The notes under the pieces are model-generated. The model made no database searches, was not told the DNA's origin, and was given only the letters and a program-made list of their open reading frames with translations. From CAYUNT01 sp964446285 (GTDB lineage: Bacteria; Sumerlaeota; Sumerlaeia; SLMS01; CAYUNT01): DNA of 64,000 nt. The DNA is taken from positions 7,246 through 71,245 of the forward strand of contig CAYUNT010000001.1 in NCBI GenBank assembly GCA_964446285.1, read 5' to 3'. A program made the position numbers and the translations under genes. Numbering within the stretch: the first letter of the stretch is position 1; every line of letters begins with the position of its first letter. Positions 25,654-33,838 of the stretch are shown here, piece by piece.

Positions 25654-25870
25654 GCAAGGCACTTGGCAGATAACCCGCGTGCCTGGGTTTGCGGCGGATT
25701 CCACAAAGAGTTCGCCCTCGATCGTTTGCGCCCGGTAGTTCATGGCGCGCAAGTCCAGCCGCCCTTCCGGCATTTGCGCCGCCACTTGGATCAGCTGGAT
25801 TCGCTTGCGGAATCCCAAAGTTGGAGAAGGCATCATGATATTGCACGGCGATGCATGTCGATATGTGAGT
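25654..25870 (-). pseudogene. Remnant of a NarL-family sensor histidine kinase (C-terminal ATPase fragments)
   Basis: Two pieces in different frames. The first reads IAVQYHDAFSNFG, like the N-box IVQEALSN of HATPase domains. The second reads GRLDLRAMNYRAQTIEGELF then VESAANPGTRVICQVP, a close match to the kinase C-terminus LGLRGMRxRAxxxGGxLxVESxPGxGTxVxxxxP. A frameshift and a deletion of the DxGxG region separate them. Confidence 0.62.
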
Positions 25871-26082
25871 CATTGGCGCTTGGCCATGCGTCGCGCCATC
25901 AATCAAGAAATGCCGTGACAAAATGGGGCGGAATGGAGTTCTTTGACCTCGCCTCGCATGGCGGTGGGGCTGCCAATCCACCAGGAACACGGGCCGGATG
26001 TCCGTGCCGCGCGGCGCATCCGGAAGTTTCTTGCCGAATTCTGGAGCCGCTTCTCCCCCGCCAGGTTCATTCTTTCGCATCG
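25871..26082. other. Non-coding or decayed stretch upstream of the sugar-phosphate transferase gene
   Basis: No gene supported. It probably holds eroded upstream parts of the dead sensor kinase; frames here have no recognisable motif. Confidence 0.4.
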
Positions 26083-27186
26083 ATGTTTTTGTTTCTGTCC
26101 ATGTGGCCATTGCTTTATTTCTTGCTATTCGCGCAGGCGCTTGGCGTCTCGCTTCTTCTAACTCCGCTGGCGCGCGCGCTCGGGCCGCGCCTAGGAATGG
26201 CGGACCGTCCTGGCCCGAGGAAAATCCACGCGCGCGTGATGCCGCGCTCGGGCGGTTTGGCGGTTTATGCGTCATTTGTGGGGATTCTGTTGCTCGATCT
26301 GGCCTTGGCTTGGGGAGTGGGGCAAAACGCGGAGTTCCTTCCGGCCACGATTCGGACATTGTGCGCCAATTTGCCGATGCGCCTGGCGCCGCTCGCGGGG
26401 ATTTTGGCTGGGACCACGATCATGTTTGCGCTGGGCGTCGTGGATGACATTCGGTCGCTGAGTCCGAGGCTCAAGTTGGCGGTTCAGATTCTGGCTGTGA
26501 TTCCGCTCATCGCCAGCGGTGTGTCCATTAAGTTGTTTCTCCCCTATCCGTGGATGGGCTGGGCAGCCACGGCGCTGTGGGTTGTGGCGCTTACGAATTC
26601 CTTCAACCTGATCGACAACATGGACGGATTGTGTTCCGGAGTGGGCGCGATTGTGTGCGTGGTGATGACGCTGATTTCTCTGTTGTCGCAAGAGTATTAC
26701 ATGGCGGTGGTGTTTCTGCTTCTGGCCGGAGTGCTGCTCGGGTTTCTGTGGTATAATTTCAACCCCGCTTCGCTTTTCCTCGGGGATTCCGGGAGCCTGA
26801 CCATTGGGTATCTGATCGCCTCGTTTTCCATTGTGGCGACGTATTACAAAAGCGGGGCGCCCACTGGACTGCCGGTGCTCATGCCAGTAATTGTGCTCGG
26901 CGTGCCGCTGTTTGACACGATATCCGTGATGTCGATTCGCCTGCGACTGGGCAAGCCGCTCATGCAGGGCGATACCAACCATTTTTCGCACCGCCTGGTG
27001 CGCCTGGGGATGAGCGTGCGCGGAGCTGTGGTTTTTATTTACATGACCACCCTGGCGATGGGGCTGGCGGCGCTGCCGCTGCGGTATTTGCCGCTCCCAG
27101 CGGCGCTTGTCCACGCGGCGTTGATTGCCTTGCTGTTTGTTCTTATCTATTTGCTTGAGCGGACCGGGCGCGAAAGGGCTGAGTAG
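26083..27186 (+). CDS. Undecaprenyl-phosphate sugar-1-phosphate transferase (MraY/WecA/TagO family)
   Basis: 367-residue multi-pass membrane enzyme that puts a HexNAc-1-phosphate on undecaprenyl phosphate, the first step of O-antigen, teichoic acid or enterobacterial common antigen-type polymers. Visible motifs: RKIHARVMPRSGGLAVY near the N-terminus, GVVDDIRSLSPRLKLAVQ, LTNSFNLIDNMDGLCSG, YNFNPASLFLGDSGSL and the C-terminal DTNHFSHRLVRLG. These are the Asp-rich and His motifs of the WecA/TagO branch rather than MraY proper. Start ATG 26083 gives the expected first membrane helix; the reading frame is open far upstream but there it only mirrors the dead sensor kinase. No strong Shine-Dalgarno. 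Confidence 0.9.
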   Translation: MFLFLSMWPLLYFLLFAQALGVSLLLTPLARALGPRLGMADRPGPRKIHARVMPRSGGLAVYASFVGILLLDLALAWGVGQNAEFLPATIRTLCANLPMRLAPLAGILAGTTIMFALGVVDDIRSLSPRLKLAVQILAVIPLIASGVSIKLFLPYPWMGWAATALWVVALTNSFNLIDNMDGLCSGVGAIVCVVMTLISLLSQEYYMAVVFLLLAGVLLGFLWYNFNPASLFLGDSGSLTIGYLIASFSIVATYYKSGAPTGLPVLMPVIVLGVPLFDTISVMSIRLRLGKPLMQGDTNHFSHRLVRLGMSVRGAVVFIYMTTLAMGLAALPLRYLPLPAALVHAALIALLFVLIYLLERTGRERAE

Positions 27187-27205
27187 GACAGCCACAACCG
27201 ATAGG

Positions 27206-27233
27206 GGCGCGTAGCGCCAGGCACTCATTTTTT
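27206..27233 (+). terminator. Weak terminator-like hairpin
   Basis: GGCGC (27206-27210)/GCGCC (27214-27218) with a GTA loop, then ten bases and T6. It lies 20 nt after the transferase stop and may attenuate reading into the HhH gene. Confidence 0.35.
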
Positions 27234-27254
27234 CTCCTCCGATGGAGCGGGAAC

Positions 27255-28139
27255 GTGTTTTCCGGCCTGACTCGATACGAACAGTGGCTCATTCTGGGGC
27301 TGATCGCGATCCTTGGCCTTGGATTGGCCGCGCGCCAGGCGCGCCTGGGCCGCAACGCGTTGACGCTCGATCTGGGGCACGAATCTGCGTCCGTTGCGCC
27401 GGCTCAATCGCCCCCATCATCTTCTTCATCTCTTTCCACGTCTTCTTCCTCCGCCACGTCCTATTTGGCCGCTGCTCCTTCCTCCTCCGAAACCGTTTCG
27501 TCTGGTTCCAATGCCCTCCAAATCACCATCGCAAAGGCCGCTTCCGCTCCGGGCGCCTCGCCCGCCCAATCCTCTCCCCTGCCGGAGAGTGCCTGGACTG
27601 CACCTGATCGCCTGGATATAAACACGGCTACGGCGGCGGATTTGGAAAGGTTGCCAGAGATCGGCCCATCAAAGGCGGCGGCGATTGGGGCGGACCGCAT
27701 AGCAAATGGGCCATTTCGCAGCGTGGACGACCTGGACCGCGTAAAGGGAATTGGAAAGTCGATTCTTGAGCAAATCCGCCCGATGATAACCACGGGGGCC
27801 GTTGCAGCGGAGAACGCGCCGGACCCTCTTCGACCTCGACCCGCCCCATCGCCCGCCTCTTCTTCACTGCCCGCGGCCCCCTCCCCGGCCGCCGACGCCA
27901 ATGCTTCCGCCGTCCCTGCCCTTTCTTCCGCCCCGGCAGGGTCCGGTCCGGTCAATATCAACGCGGCCGAATGGGAGGAATTGACGCGATTGCATGGAAT
28001 TGGCGAACTGCTGGCAAAACGGATCGTGCAGTATCGCACGGCGCATGGCCGGTTCCGCCGCGCGGAGGATTTGCAAAATGTAAGAGGAATCGGCCCCAAA
28101 CTGGTTGAAAAGAATCGGGCGATGATTAGAGTCGATTGA
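27255..28139 (+). CDS. Membrane-anchored double helix-hairpin-helix (ComEA-like) protein
   Basis: 294 residues: one N-terminal membrane helix (LILGLIAILGLGLA), a Ser/Pro-rich spacer, a first HhH domain (DINTATAADLERLPEIG, then DRVKGIGKSILEQI), a second Pro/Ala/Ser spacer, and a second HhH domain (VNINAAEWEELTRLHGIG, then NVRGIGPKLVEKNRAMI). ComEA binds incoming DNA outside the inner membrane with one such domain; two domains on long linkers are unusual. Start is GTG at 27255 with GGAG at 27244-27247. No other competence gene lies nearby, so a role in DNA uptake is an inference from the fold. Confidence 0.82.
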   Translation: MFSGLTRYEQWLILGLIAILGLGLAARQARLGRNALTLDLGHESASVAPAQSPPSSSSSLSTSSSSATSYLAAAPSSSETVSSGSNALQITIAKAASAPGASPAQSSPLPESAWTAPDRLDINTATAADLERLPEIGPSKAAAIGADRIANGPFRSVDDLDRVKGIGKSILEQIRPMITTGAVAAENAPDPLRPRPAPSPASSSLPAAPSPAADANASAVPALSSAPAGSGPVNINAAEWEELTRLHGIGELLAKRIVQYRTAHGRFRRAEDLQNVRGIGPKLVEKNRAMIRVD

Positions 28140-28206
28140 AGCGGGGCGGATGCCGCGCCGAAAAATCCGCGCCACAGGGCGCGGGCCAGAATAACCTGCT
28201 CGATGA

Positions 28207-29025
28207 ATGAAACCGTTTTCCATGCATATTGATTACCACAATCATACATCGTATTGCCACCACGCCGTAGGGACCATGAATGATTACGTGCTGCGCGCGC
28301 GCGATCTTGGATTGGCGGAACTCGGATTTGCCGAGCATTCTCCGTGGATGATGGGAATGGACAGCCATCCGCTGGCGCCATCGCATGAGGAATGGCGGCG
28401 CCTCTATGAAGAAGTATCGGCGCTGGCGGCGAAACTCAAAGATACTCCCGATATGCCGCGCATCCGGATTGGCGTGGAACTGGACTACACGCCCAACCAG
28501 GAATCAGCGGCGCGTGCCTTTCTGGAGAAGTATCAGTTCGACTACGTGATTGGATCGGTTCATGCGCTCTCGAACGGCCTGTATCCCGGAGCGGCGCATC
28601 CGCAAGACAGCCCAGAAAATCAGCGCCAGTGCTATGCGGACTACTTCGCGCAAGTGGACGAGATGGTCCACTCGGGGATGGTGGATATTATTGGGCACGT
28701 GGACCTGCCCAAACGCGATGGAGGGATTCCCTCCACAGGATACCTGGATTTGATGGAAGAAACGCTCAAACATATCGTCGAGCGTGAAATCGTGGTGGAA
28801 ATTAATACCTCGGGCAAAGACCGTCCCGCCGGGGAGTTTTATCCGTCGCCAGCAATTATCAGGCGGATGGTCGAACTGGGAGTTTTGATTACGCTTGGGT
28901 CGGATGCGCATTCGCCCTATGATGTGGGCCGGTATTTCGACGAAGCAATCGAGACCTTGAAATCGGCAGGCGCAAAGGAAATCATAGGATTCGAGAAGCG
29001 GCGCAAGTTCCGCATTCCCCTTTGA
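28207..29025 (+). CDS. PHP-domain histidinol-phosphatase (HisJ-like)
   Basis: 272-residue metal-dependent phosphatase of the PHP superfamily; the family member HisK/HisJ dephosphorylates histidinol phosphate in histidine synthesis. Metal-binding signatures are all present: DYHNHTSYCHHAVG at the start, GFAEHSP, GVELDYTP, IGSVHAL, IGHVDLPKR, EINTSG and LGSDAHSPYDVG. Length fits the HisJ type. The ATG at 28207 is used; 28222 is an equal alternative because neither has a clear Shine-Dalgarno. No other his gene is here, so the substrate could be another phosphate ester. dapB follows after 33 nt on the same strand. Confidence 0.85.
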   Translation: MKPFSMHIDYHNHTSYCHHAVGTMNDYVLRARDLGLAELGFAEHSPWMMGMDSHPLAPSHEEWRRLYEEVSALAAKLKDTPDMPRIRIGVELDYTPNQESAARAFLEKYQFDYVIGSVHALSNGLYPGAAHPQDSPENQRQCYADYFAQVDEMVHSGMVDIIGHVDLPKRDGGIPSTGYLDLMEETLKHIVEREIVVEINTSGKDRPAGEFYPSPAIIRRMVELGVLITLGSDAHSPYDVGRYFDEAIETLKSAGAKEIIGFEKRRKFRIPL

Positions 29026-29058
29026 GAACATGCGCCAAACCACAGGGAAGAACCACCC

Positions 29059-29958
29059 ATGAAGGACAATCGGCTGGTTGTGTTATTGAGCGGCCTTCCG
29101 GGGCGCATGTGCGGCGAGGTGGCGGCGGCGCTCAGGAAGCGCGAGAGCGAATTCGCCCTTGCGCCAATGGCTTTGGTGGGGCCGGAAATTAAATCGGAAA
29201 CGGTCGAAGCGGCGGGGATTCGTTTCCGAGCCGTTCCGCCCGCGGGCCGCGAAGATGCGCGCGCGGAAATTGAGACCATCCTGGAAAAGGAATCGGGGCG
29301 CGTGGCGGCCGTGGATTATTCACTTCCTTCCGCCATCGAGGAAAATGTCCGGTTTTTCTGCCGGTGCGGATTGCCTTTTGTGATGGGAACCACGGGCGGC
29401 GACACAGCGTGGATTCGCACCCAAGTGGAACAGGCCGGGCTAGTGGCCGTAGTAGCGCCGAATATGGCCATTCCCATCGTGCTCCTGCAAGCGGCGGCGC
29501 AATGGCTGGCCTCGACATTCCCCGGCGCGCTGGCAGGCTATAGCGCGCACATTCGAGAGTCGCACCAGAGCACCAAGAAGGACACGAGCGGAACGGCCAA
29601 GGCACTGGCCGCCAATATGGCTGTGCTGGGGCTGCCTGTGCGAGTGGAAGAAATCGAAAAAATCCGCGATCCGGAGCGCCAGAAGCAAATGGGTGTGCCG
29701 CCCGAACACCTGGGCGGACACGCGTATCATACTTACTCAATCCGCTCGGCGGATGGCGGCGTGGAAGTTGCGCTGACGCATAACGTTCATGGGCGCCGTG
29801 TATATGCCGAAGGAACGTTGTGGGCGCTTCGTTTCCTGGCCAGCCGGATCGCCGCGGGCGAACGCGCCCGATGTTACAAGATGATTGATGTGCTTGGAGC
29901 CATGCAGGATTTGCCTTGTGGCAACTCCTCAGACCAGATGCACGGAGCCAGCCGATGA
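29059..29958 (+). CDS. dapB: 4-hydroxy-tetrahydrodipicolinate reductase, plant-type clade
   Basis: 299-residue enzyme of lysine/diaminopimelate synthesis, reducing hydroxy-tetrahydrodipicolinate with NAD(P)H. The nucleotide-binding start is LLSGLPGRMCGEV. The substrate region reads ESHQSTKKDTSGTAKALA, the rest GGHAYHTY and HNVHGRRVYAEGTLWALRFLA. These stretches match what I remember of the plant (Arabidopsis-type) reductases better than the standard bacterial DapB, which has a GSSGEIHHKxKxDAPSGTA-type motif. GGGAAG lies about 9 nt before the ATG. The stop overlaps the purB start (ATGA), so the two are translated as a pair. Confidence 0.9.
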   Translation: MKDNRLVVLLSGLPGRMCGEVAAALRKRESEFALAPMALVGPEIKSETVEAAGIRFRAVPPAGREDARAEIETILEKESGRVAAVDYSLPSAIEENVRFFCRCGLPFVMGTTGGDTAWIRTQVEQAGLVAVVAPNMAIPIVLLQAAAQWLASTFPGALAGYSAHIRESHQSTKKDTSGTAKALAANMAVLGLPVRVEEIEKIRDPERQKQMGVPPEHLGGHAYHTYSIRSADGGVEVALTHNVHGRRVYAEGTLWALRFLASRIAAGERARCYKMIDVLGAMQDLPCGNSSDQMHGASR

Positions 29959-31295
29959 TTAAGCGATACTGCCGTCCGGACATGGAGCAAATCTGGAGCG
30001 AAGAGCGAAAATTCGAGACGTGGATGCGCGTCGAATTGCTGGCGTGCGAGGCGTGGACGCGAAAGGGCGTAATCCCGAAAAGCGCCCTTGAGACCATTCG
30101 CGAGCGGGCGCGAATTGACGTCGAGCGGATTCTCGAAATTGAAAAAACGGTCCGCCACGACGTGATCGCCTTCACCACGCAACTGGCCGAAGTGATTGGC
30201 CCGGATTCGCGATTTGTGCACCTGGGACTGACGTCGTCGGACGTTGTGGATACGGCGCAAGCGGTGCGAATGGTGGCGGCGGCGGATTTACTGATCGAAG
30301 GCGTGCAGGGAGTCGCCCGCGCGCTTTCGCATCTGGCGCGCCGTCACGTCTGGACCGTAATGATGGGCCGGACGCACGGGATGCACGCGGAACCAACGAC
30401 GTTTGGATTGAAATGCCTATTGTGGCGCGAGGAATTCCGCCGCCAGGAAGAACGCCTGCGCCAGGCGCGGCGGGCGGTGGCCGTGGGAAAAATCAGCGGC
30501 GCAGTGGGCACGTTCGCCCACACAGGGACATTCGTTGAACGTTATGTATGCCGCTGGTTGGGATTGGAGCCGGCGCTTGTATCGAACCAGGTCATCCAGC
30601 GCGACCGGCACGCGGAATTCATGGCGGCGATTGCGAATTGCGCCGCATCCGTCGAAAAGGTCGCCACGGAAATCCGGCATCTTCAGCGCCCCGAGGTGGG
30701 CGAGGCGGAGGAACCCTTCGCGTCGGGCCAGAAAGGCTCGTCCGCCATGCCGCACAAGCGCAACCCGGTGAACTGCGAGCAACTCTGCGGCCTGGCGCGT
30801 GTGATTCGCGGTAACCTCCTGCCGGCCTACGAAAACATCGCCCTCTGGCACGAACGCGACATCTCGCACTCGAGCGCGGAGCGAATTATCCTGCCCGATT
30901 CGTGCATGGCGCTGGACTACATGCTGGGAAGCCTGGAGCGGATTTTATCGGGGCTTGTGGTCAAGCCCGAGGTCATGCGGCGCAACCTGGACCTGACGCG
31001 CGGCGTGGTATATTCGGGCCGGGTGCTGCTGGAACTGGTCCAGGCGGGTCTGACGCGCGAATCCGCCTACAGCGCTGTGCAGGCCGCCGCCATGCGAACG
31101 CTCGCGGGCGGAGACGATTATCTGACGGAACTGATGCGGGAAAAAGATGTGGCCGAAAAAGCTGGGCGCGAACGCCTCGCTTCCCTGATGGACCCGATGA
31201 GCTATTTGGCGCACATTCCAGAAATCTTTGAGCGATGCGGCGTAAAAATCTCTTCGCCTAAAACGCCTCTGCCCAGACGGCGCGTCAAATCTTGA
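29955..31295 (+). CDS. purB: Adenylosuccinate lyase
   Basis: 446-residue fumarase-superfamily enzyme that releases fumarate from SAICAR and adenylosuccinate in purine synthesis. Motifs: TSSDVVDTAQ near residue 95, MGRTHGMHAEPTTFG, and the family signature GSSAMPHKRNPVNCE near residue 261. The ATG at 29955 overlaps the dapB stop by three bases and has GGAG at 29944-29947. Cytosolic homotetramer in known cases. All active-site motifs look intact. It converges with the universal stress protein gene across 47 nt that contain a perfect palindrome CTGGCGCGCCAG (31327-31338). Confidence 0.95.
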   Translation: MIKRYCRPDMEQIWSEERKFETWMRVELLACEAWTRKGVIPKSALETIRERARIDVERILEIEKTVRHDVIAFTTQLAEVIGPDSRFVHLGLTSSDVVDTAQAVRMVAAADLLIEGVQGVARALSHLARRHVWTVMMGRTHGMHAEPTTFGLKCLLWREEFRRQEERLRQARRAVAVGKISGAVGTFAHTGTFVERYVCRWLGLEPALVSNQVIQRDRHAEFMAAIANCAASVEKVATEIRHLQRPEVGEAEEPFASGQKGSSAMPHKRNPVNCEQLCGLARVIRGNLLPAYENIALWHERDISHSSAERIILPDSCMALDYMLGSLERILSGLVVKPEVMRRNLDLTRGVVYSGRVLLELVQAGLTRESAYSAVQAAAMRTLAGGDDYLTELMREKDVAEKAGRERLASLMDPMSYLAHIPEIFERCGVKISSPKTPLPRRRVKS

Positions 31296-31342
31296 TGGGT
31301 TTGCGCTTTTTGCCCTGCCCTCTGCCCTGGCGCGCCAGAGCC

Positions 31343-31858
31343 TTACCGGTTTTTGGACAAAGGCGAAGAGTCTTTTGAAGTCAGCATACGCTGAAATGTC
31401 ATCGGAATGATCAGAACGGCGCAGGCGGCTTTGCGGGCAACCATTTCCGTCACGCGGCCGAAAAGCACCTTGCCCAGGCTGCTGTGGCCTTCGCGGCCCA
31501 TAATGATGAGGTCCACTTCCTTTTCGCGCGCGAATTCGAGGATTTCTGTGGCGTCGCGCCCGATGCGAACCGCGATTTCGAATTTCACATCCGGGGGAAC
31601 CCGCGGCGCGTAGGCCGAGGCAATTTTCGCGTCAATATCCTTGCGGGCCTTTTCATCCACATCGTCCACTTCATAGATGTAGGTTTTCCAAAACTGGGCA
31701 TCCGGCTCGGGAATCACATGGAGAAGATAGAGCGTGCATCCTGGCCTTCGCCGCGCGGAATCGAGTGCGAAATCAAAGGCGAAATCAGCATTTTCCGAAA
31801 AATCCGTGCAAAAAAGGATTTTTTGAAATGGGCTGACGGGAAGATTGAGTTCAGTCAT
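31343..31858 (-). CDS. Universal stress protein (UspA family)
   Basis: 171 residues, single Usp domain: KILFCTDFSENADFAFDFAL start, LYLLHVIPEP, and DLIIMGREGHSSLGKVLFGRV then ACAVLIIP at the end. The ATP-binding motif GX2GX9G(S/T) is present except that the final Ser/Thr is Arg, so nucleotide binding is uncertain. It lies 124 nt downstream of the TRAP transporter genes on the same strand. In Halomonas the UspA protein TeaD is encoded with the TRAP system TeaABC and modulates transport, so a similar role is a reasonable guess. ATG 31858 has GGAG 11 nt upstream. Confidence 0.88.
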   Translation of the reverse strand: MTELNLPVSPFQKILFCTDFSENADFAFDFALDSARRRPGCTLYLLHVIPEPDAQFWKTYIYEVDDVDEKARKDIDAKIASAYAPRVPPDVKFEIAVRIGRDATEILEFAREKEVDLIIMGREGHSSLGKVLFGRVTEMVARKAACAVLIIPMTFQRMLTSKDSSPLSKNR

Positions 31859-31982
31859 TGCGGCGGCGCCTCCGGCGCTGGGTGGAAAGACTCCCCCGCG
31901 TTTCTATTTGGAATGGAAATCGCTGAATCAAGCAATCCCATTGAGCAGACTCACTGGATGAGGAAGGAGGCAATGCGGCGGA

Positions 31983-33284
31983 TCAATGAATCAGACCAGG
32001 CAGCCAGGTGGCCAGACAGGGGAACATCATCAACAGAATCGCGGCAAGAATGAGCGCCCCAAGAAATGGCATAATGCCTTTGAATACTGTTTGAAGCGGT
32101 ATATCACGTTCAATGCCGCTGACTACATAGGCGCATACGCCAACCGGCGGCGAGATAACGCCCATCTGCGTGATAACCACAATGATGACTCCGAACCAGA
32201 TGGGGTTGTAGTTCAAATGCTGAACCACGGGGTAAAAAATCGGAATCGTGAGCAAAACCAGCGCCAGGGCATCCACAAAACATCCGGCGAACAAATAAAA
32301 CAGTATGACTATCGCCATAATCATCCACGAGGGCAAAGGCAGCGAGGTCAGCCATTCCGCCAGCGCGAACGGGATGTTCGTAACTGCCAGGAAATGGCCA
32401 AAAACGATCGCGCCCGCCACGATTATCATTACCATGCATGTTGTGCGGACGGTTTCGAGCAGTGAGCGAATGAGTATTTTCCAGGACATGGCGCGTTTGG
32501 CGATTGCGATCACAATGCTGCCCGCCGCGCCGATGCCAGCCGCTTCCGTAGCGGTGAAATATCCCGCGAACATTCCGCCCATAACCAGTACGAACAAGAT
32601 GAGCGTTTCAGAAACGCCAGTGAGTGACTTGAACTTTTCGGCCCATGTGGTGCGCGGTCCTGCCGGGCCGAGTTCGGGACGCATCCGGCACCAGACGTAA
32701 ATGGTCAGGCAAAACAAAAAGGCAATTAACAAACCGGGAATAATTCCCGAAATGAATAATTTGCCAATGGATTGCTCGGTCATAATGGCATAAACGATGA
32801 AGACCACGCTCGGCGGGATCAACATGCCGAGGGTTCCGCCCGAAGCCACAGCGCCCGCGCCCAGTTCCATGCTGTATTTGTGGCGTTTCATCTCAGGGAG
32901 AGCGACGGTCGCCATCGTGGCGGTCGTGGCGGGTCCCGAGCCGCAAATCGCGCCAAACGCCGTGCAGGCGCCCACAGTGGCCATTGCCAGCCCGCCAGGC
33001 ATCGCCCCCAGCCATTTGTAAGCTGTATTGAACAGGCGGCGGCTGATTCCGGAATGGAAACACACTTGCCCCATAAACACAAACAACGGAATCACCGTAA
33101 GGGTATAGGAGGAAAAGGTGTCATAGACGTCGGCGCTGACCATGCTGATCGCTGCGCTTGGCGACACCACAATGGCGAATCCCACCACGCCCACAATGGC
33201 CATTGCGAACGCGACCGGCATGCTGCTGGCCAGCAGAATCAAAAGCGCAATGCAACCTAGAATGCCTATCTGAACGGGCGTCAT
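31983..33284 (-). CDS. dctM: TRAP transporter large permease (DctM)
   Basis: 433-residue membrane protein with about twelve spans and the DctM hallmarks: VIPLFVFMGQVCFHSG, GGLAMATVGACTAFGAICGSG, and GGTLGMLIPPSVVFIVYA, then CFVDALALVLLTIPIF and QMGVISPPVGV. It forms the ion-coupled import channel with the small permease DctQ and the binding protein DctP. Its start overlaps the dctQ stop by four bases (ATGA). The solute is probably a carboxylate or sugar acid; it cannot be told from sequence. Confidence 0.93.
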   Translation of the reverse strand: MTPVQIGILGCIALLILLASSMPVAFAMAIVGVVGFAIVVSPSAAISMVSADVYDTFSSYTLTVIPLFVFMGQVCFHSGISRRLFNTAYKWLGAMPGGLAMATVGACTAFGAICGSGPATTATMATVALPEMKRHKYSMELGAGAVASGGTLGMLIPPSVVFIVYAIMTEQSIGKLFISGIIPGLLIAFLFCLTIYVWCRMRPELGPAGPRTTWAEKFKSLTGVSETLILFVLVMGGMFAGYFTATEAAGIGAAGSIVIAIAKRAMSWKILIRSLLETVRTTCMVMIIVAGAIVFGHFLAVTNIPFALAEWLTSLPLPSWMIMAIVILFYLFAGCFVDALALVLLTIPIFYPVVQHLNYNPIWFGVIIVVITQMGVISPPVGVCAYVVSGIERDIPLQTVFKGIMPFLGALILAAILLMMFPCLATWLPGLIH

Positions 33285-33835
33285 GGTTTAATCATCGGCT
33301 TGCCCGGATGCAGCATATTGTGAATTTTCACCAGGGCGACCGCGGCACAGCAAAAGGCGATCACATAAGGGATCCAGAATTCAGGCATGTGCAGCGACAT
33401 GGTAAGCTGATTGGCCGCCTTCATGCTCCGGCCATATTGCACGCATTCCCAAGCCAGAAAAACAAACAACCCCAGAACGATGAGGCGCGCCAAAGTATCG
33501 ACCCCCACGCGCCCTGCCCGGTTGAGTTTAAGAAAAAAGTATTCGATGGCCACATGGCCTTTGCATGCGGTAGTGTAAGGCAGGCCGCAGGCAATGGCCA
33601 GTGTGGCCGCCGCTCGCACAAGGTCATAGGAGCCTTTCAGGGGATGTCCAAACGCCCTTGCTACCACATCCACGCATACTATGAGGATCATGCACAGGAT
33701 GCTGGCGGCGGAAATCCACGCCAGAATCATGACAAGACCCCGAACGAAGCGTGAGTAAGCGCCAGATGCCAGGGCACCCAGCCTCTGAGCCACTGAGGGC
33801 GGCAAAGGCGGAGAGGGCGGAGAAGAATCCGGCAT
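33281..33835 (-). CDS. dctQ: TRAP transporter small permease (DctQ)
   Basis: 184-residue protein with four hydrophobic helices and a Pro/Ser-rich cytoplasmic N-terminus. Family features: VDVVARAFGHPLKGSYDLVR in the first half and GHVAIEYFF midway. Placed three bases after dctP and overlapping dctM, as expected for a P-Q-M operon. It supports the large permease in the membrane. Confidence 0.9.
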   Translation of the reverse strand: MPDSSPPSPPLPPSVAQRLGALASGAYSRFVRGLVMILAWISAASILCMILIVCVDVVARAFGHPLKGSYDLVRAAATLAIACGLPYTTACKGHVAIEYFFLKLNRAGRVGVDTLARLIVLGLFVFLAWECVQYGRSMKAANQLTMSLHMPEFWIPYVIAFCCAAVALVKIHNMLHPGKPMIKP

Positions 33836-33838
33836 TAT

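Noticed and set aside
25643..26359. 238-codon minus-strand frame upstream of the nitroreductase
   Set aside because: Mostly antisense to the transferase start; only its end carries a decayed kinase N-box, reported as a pseudogene.
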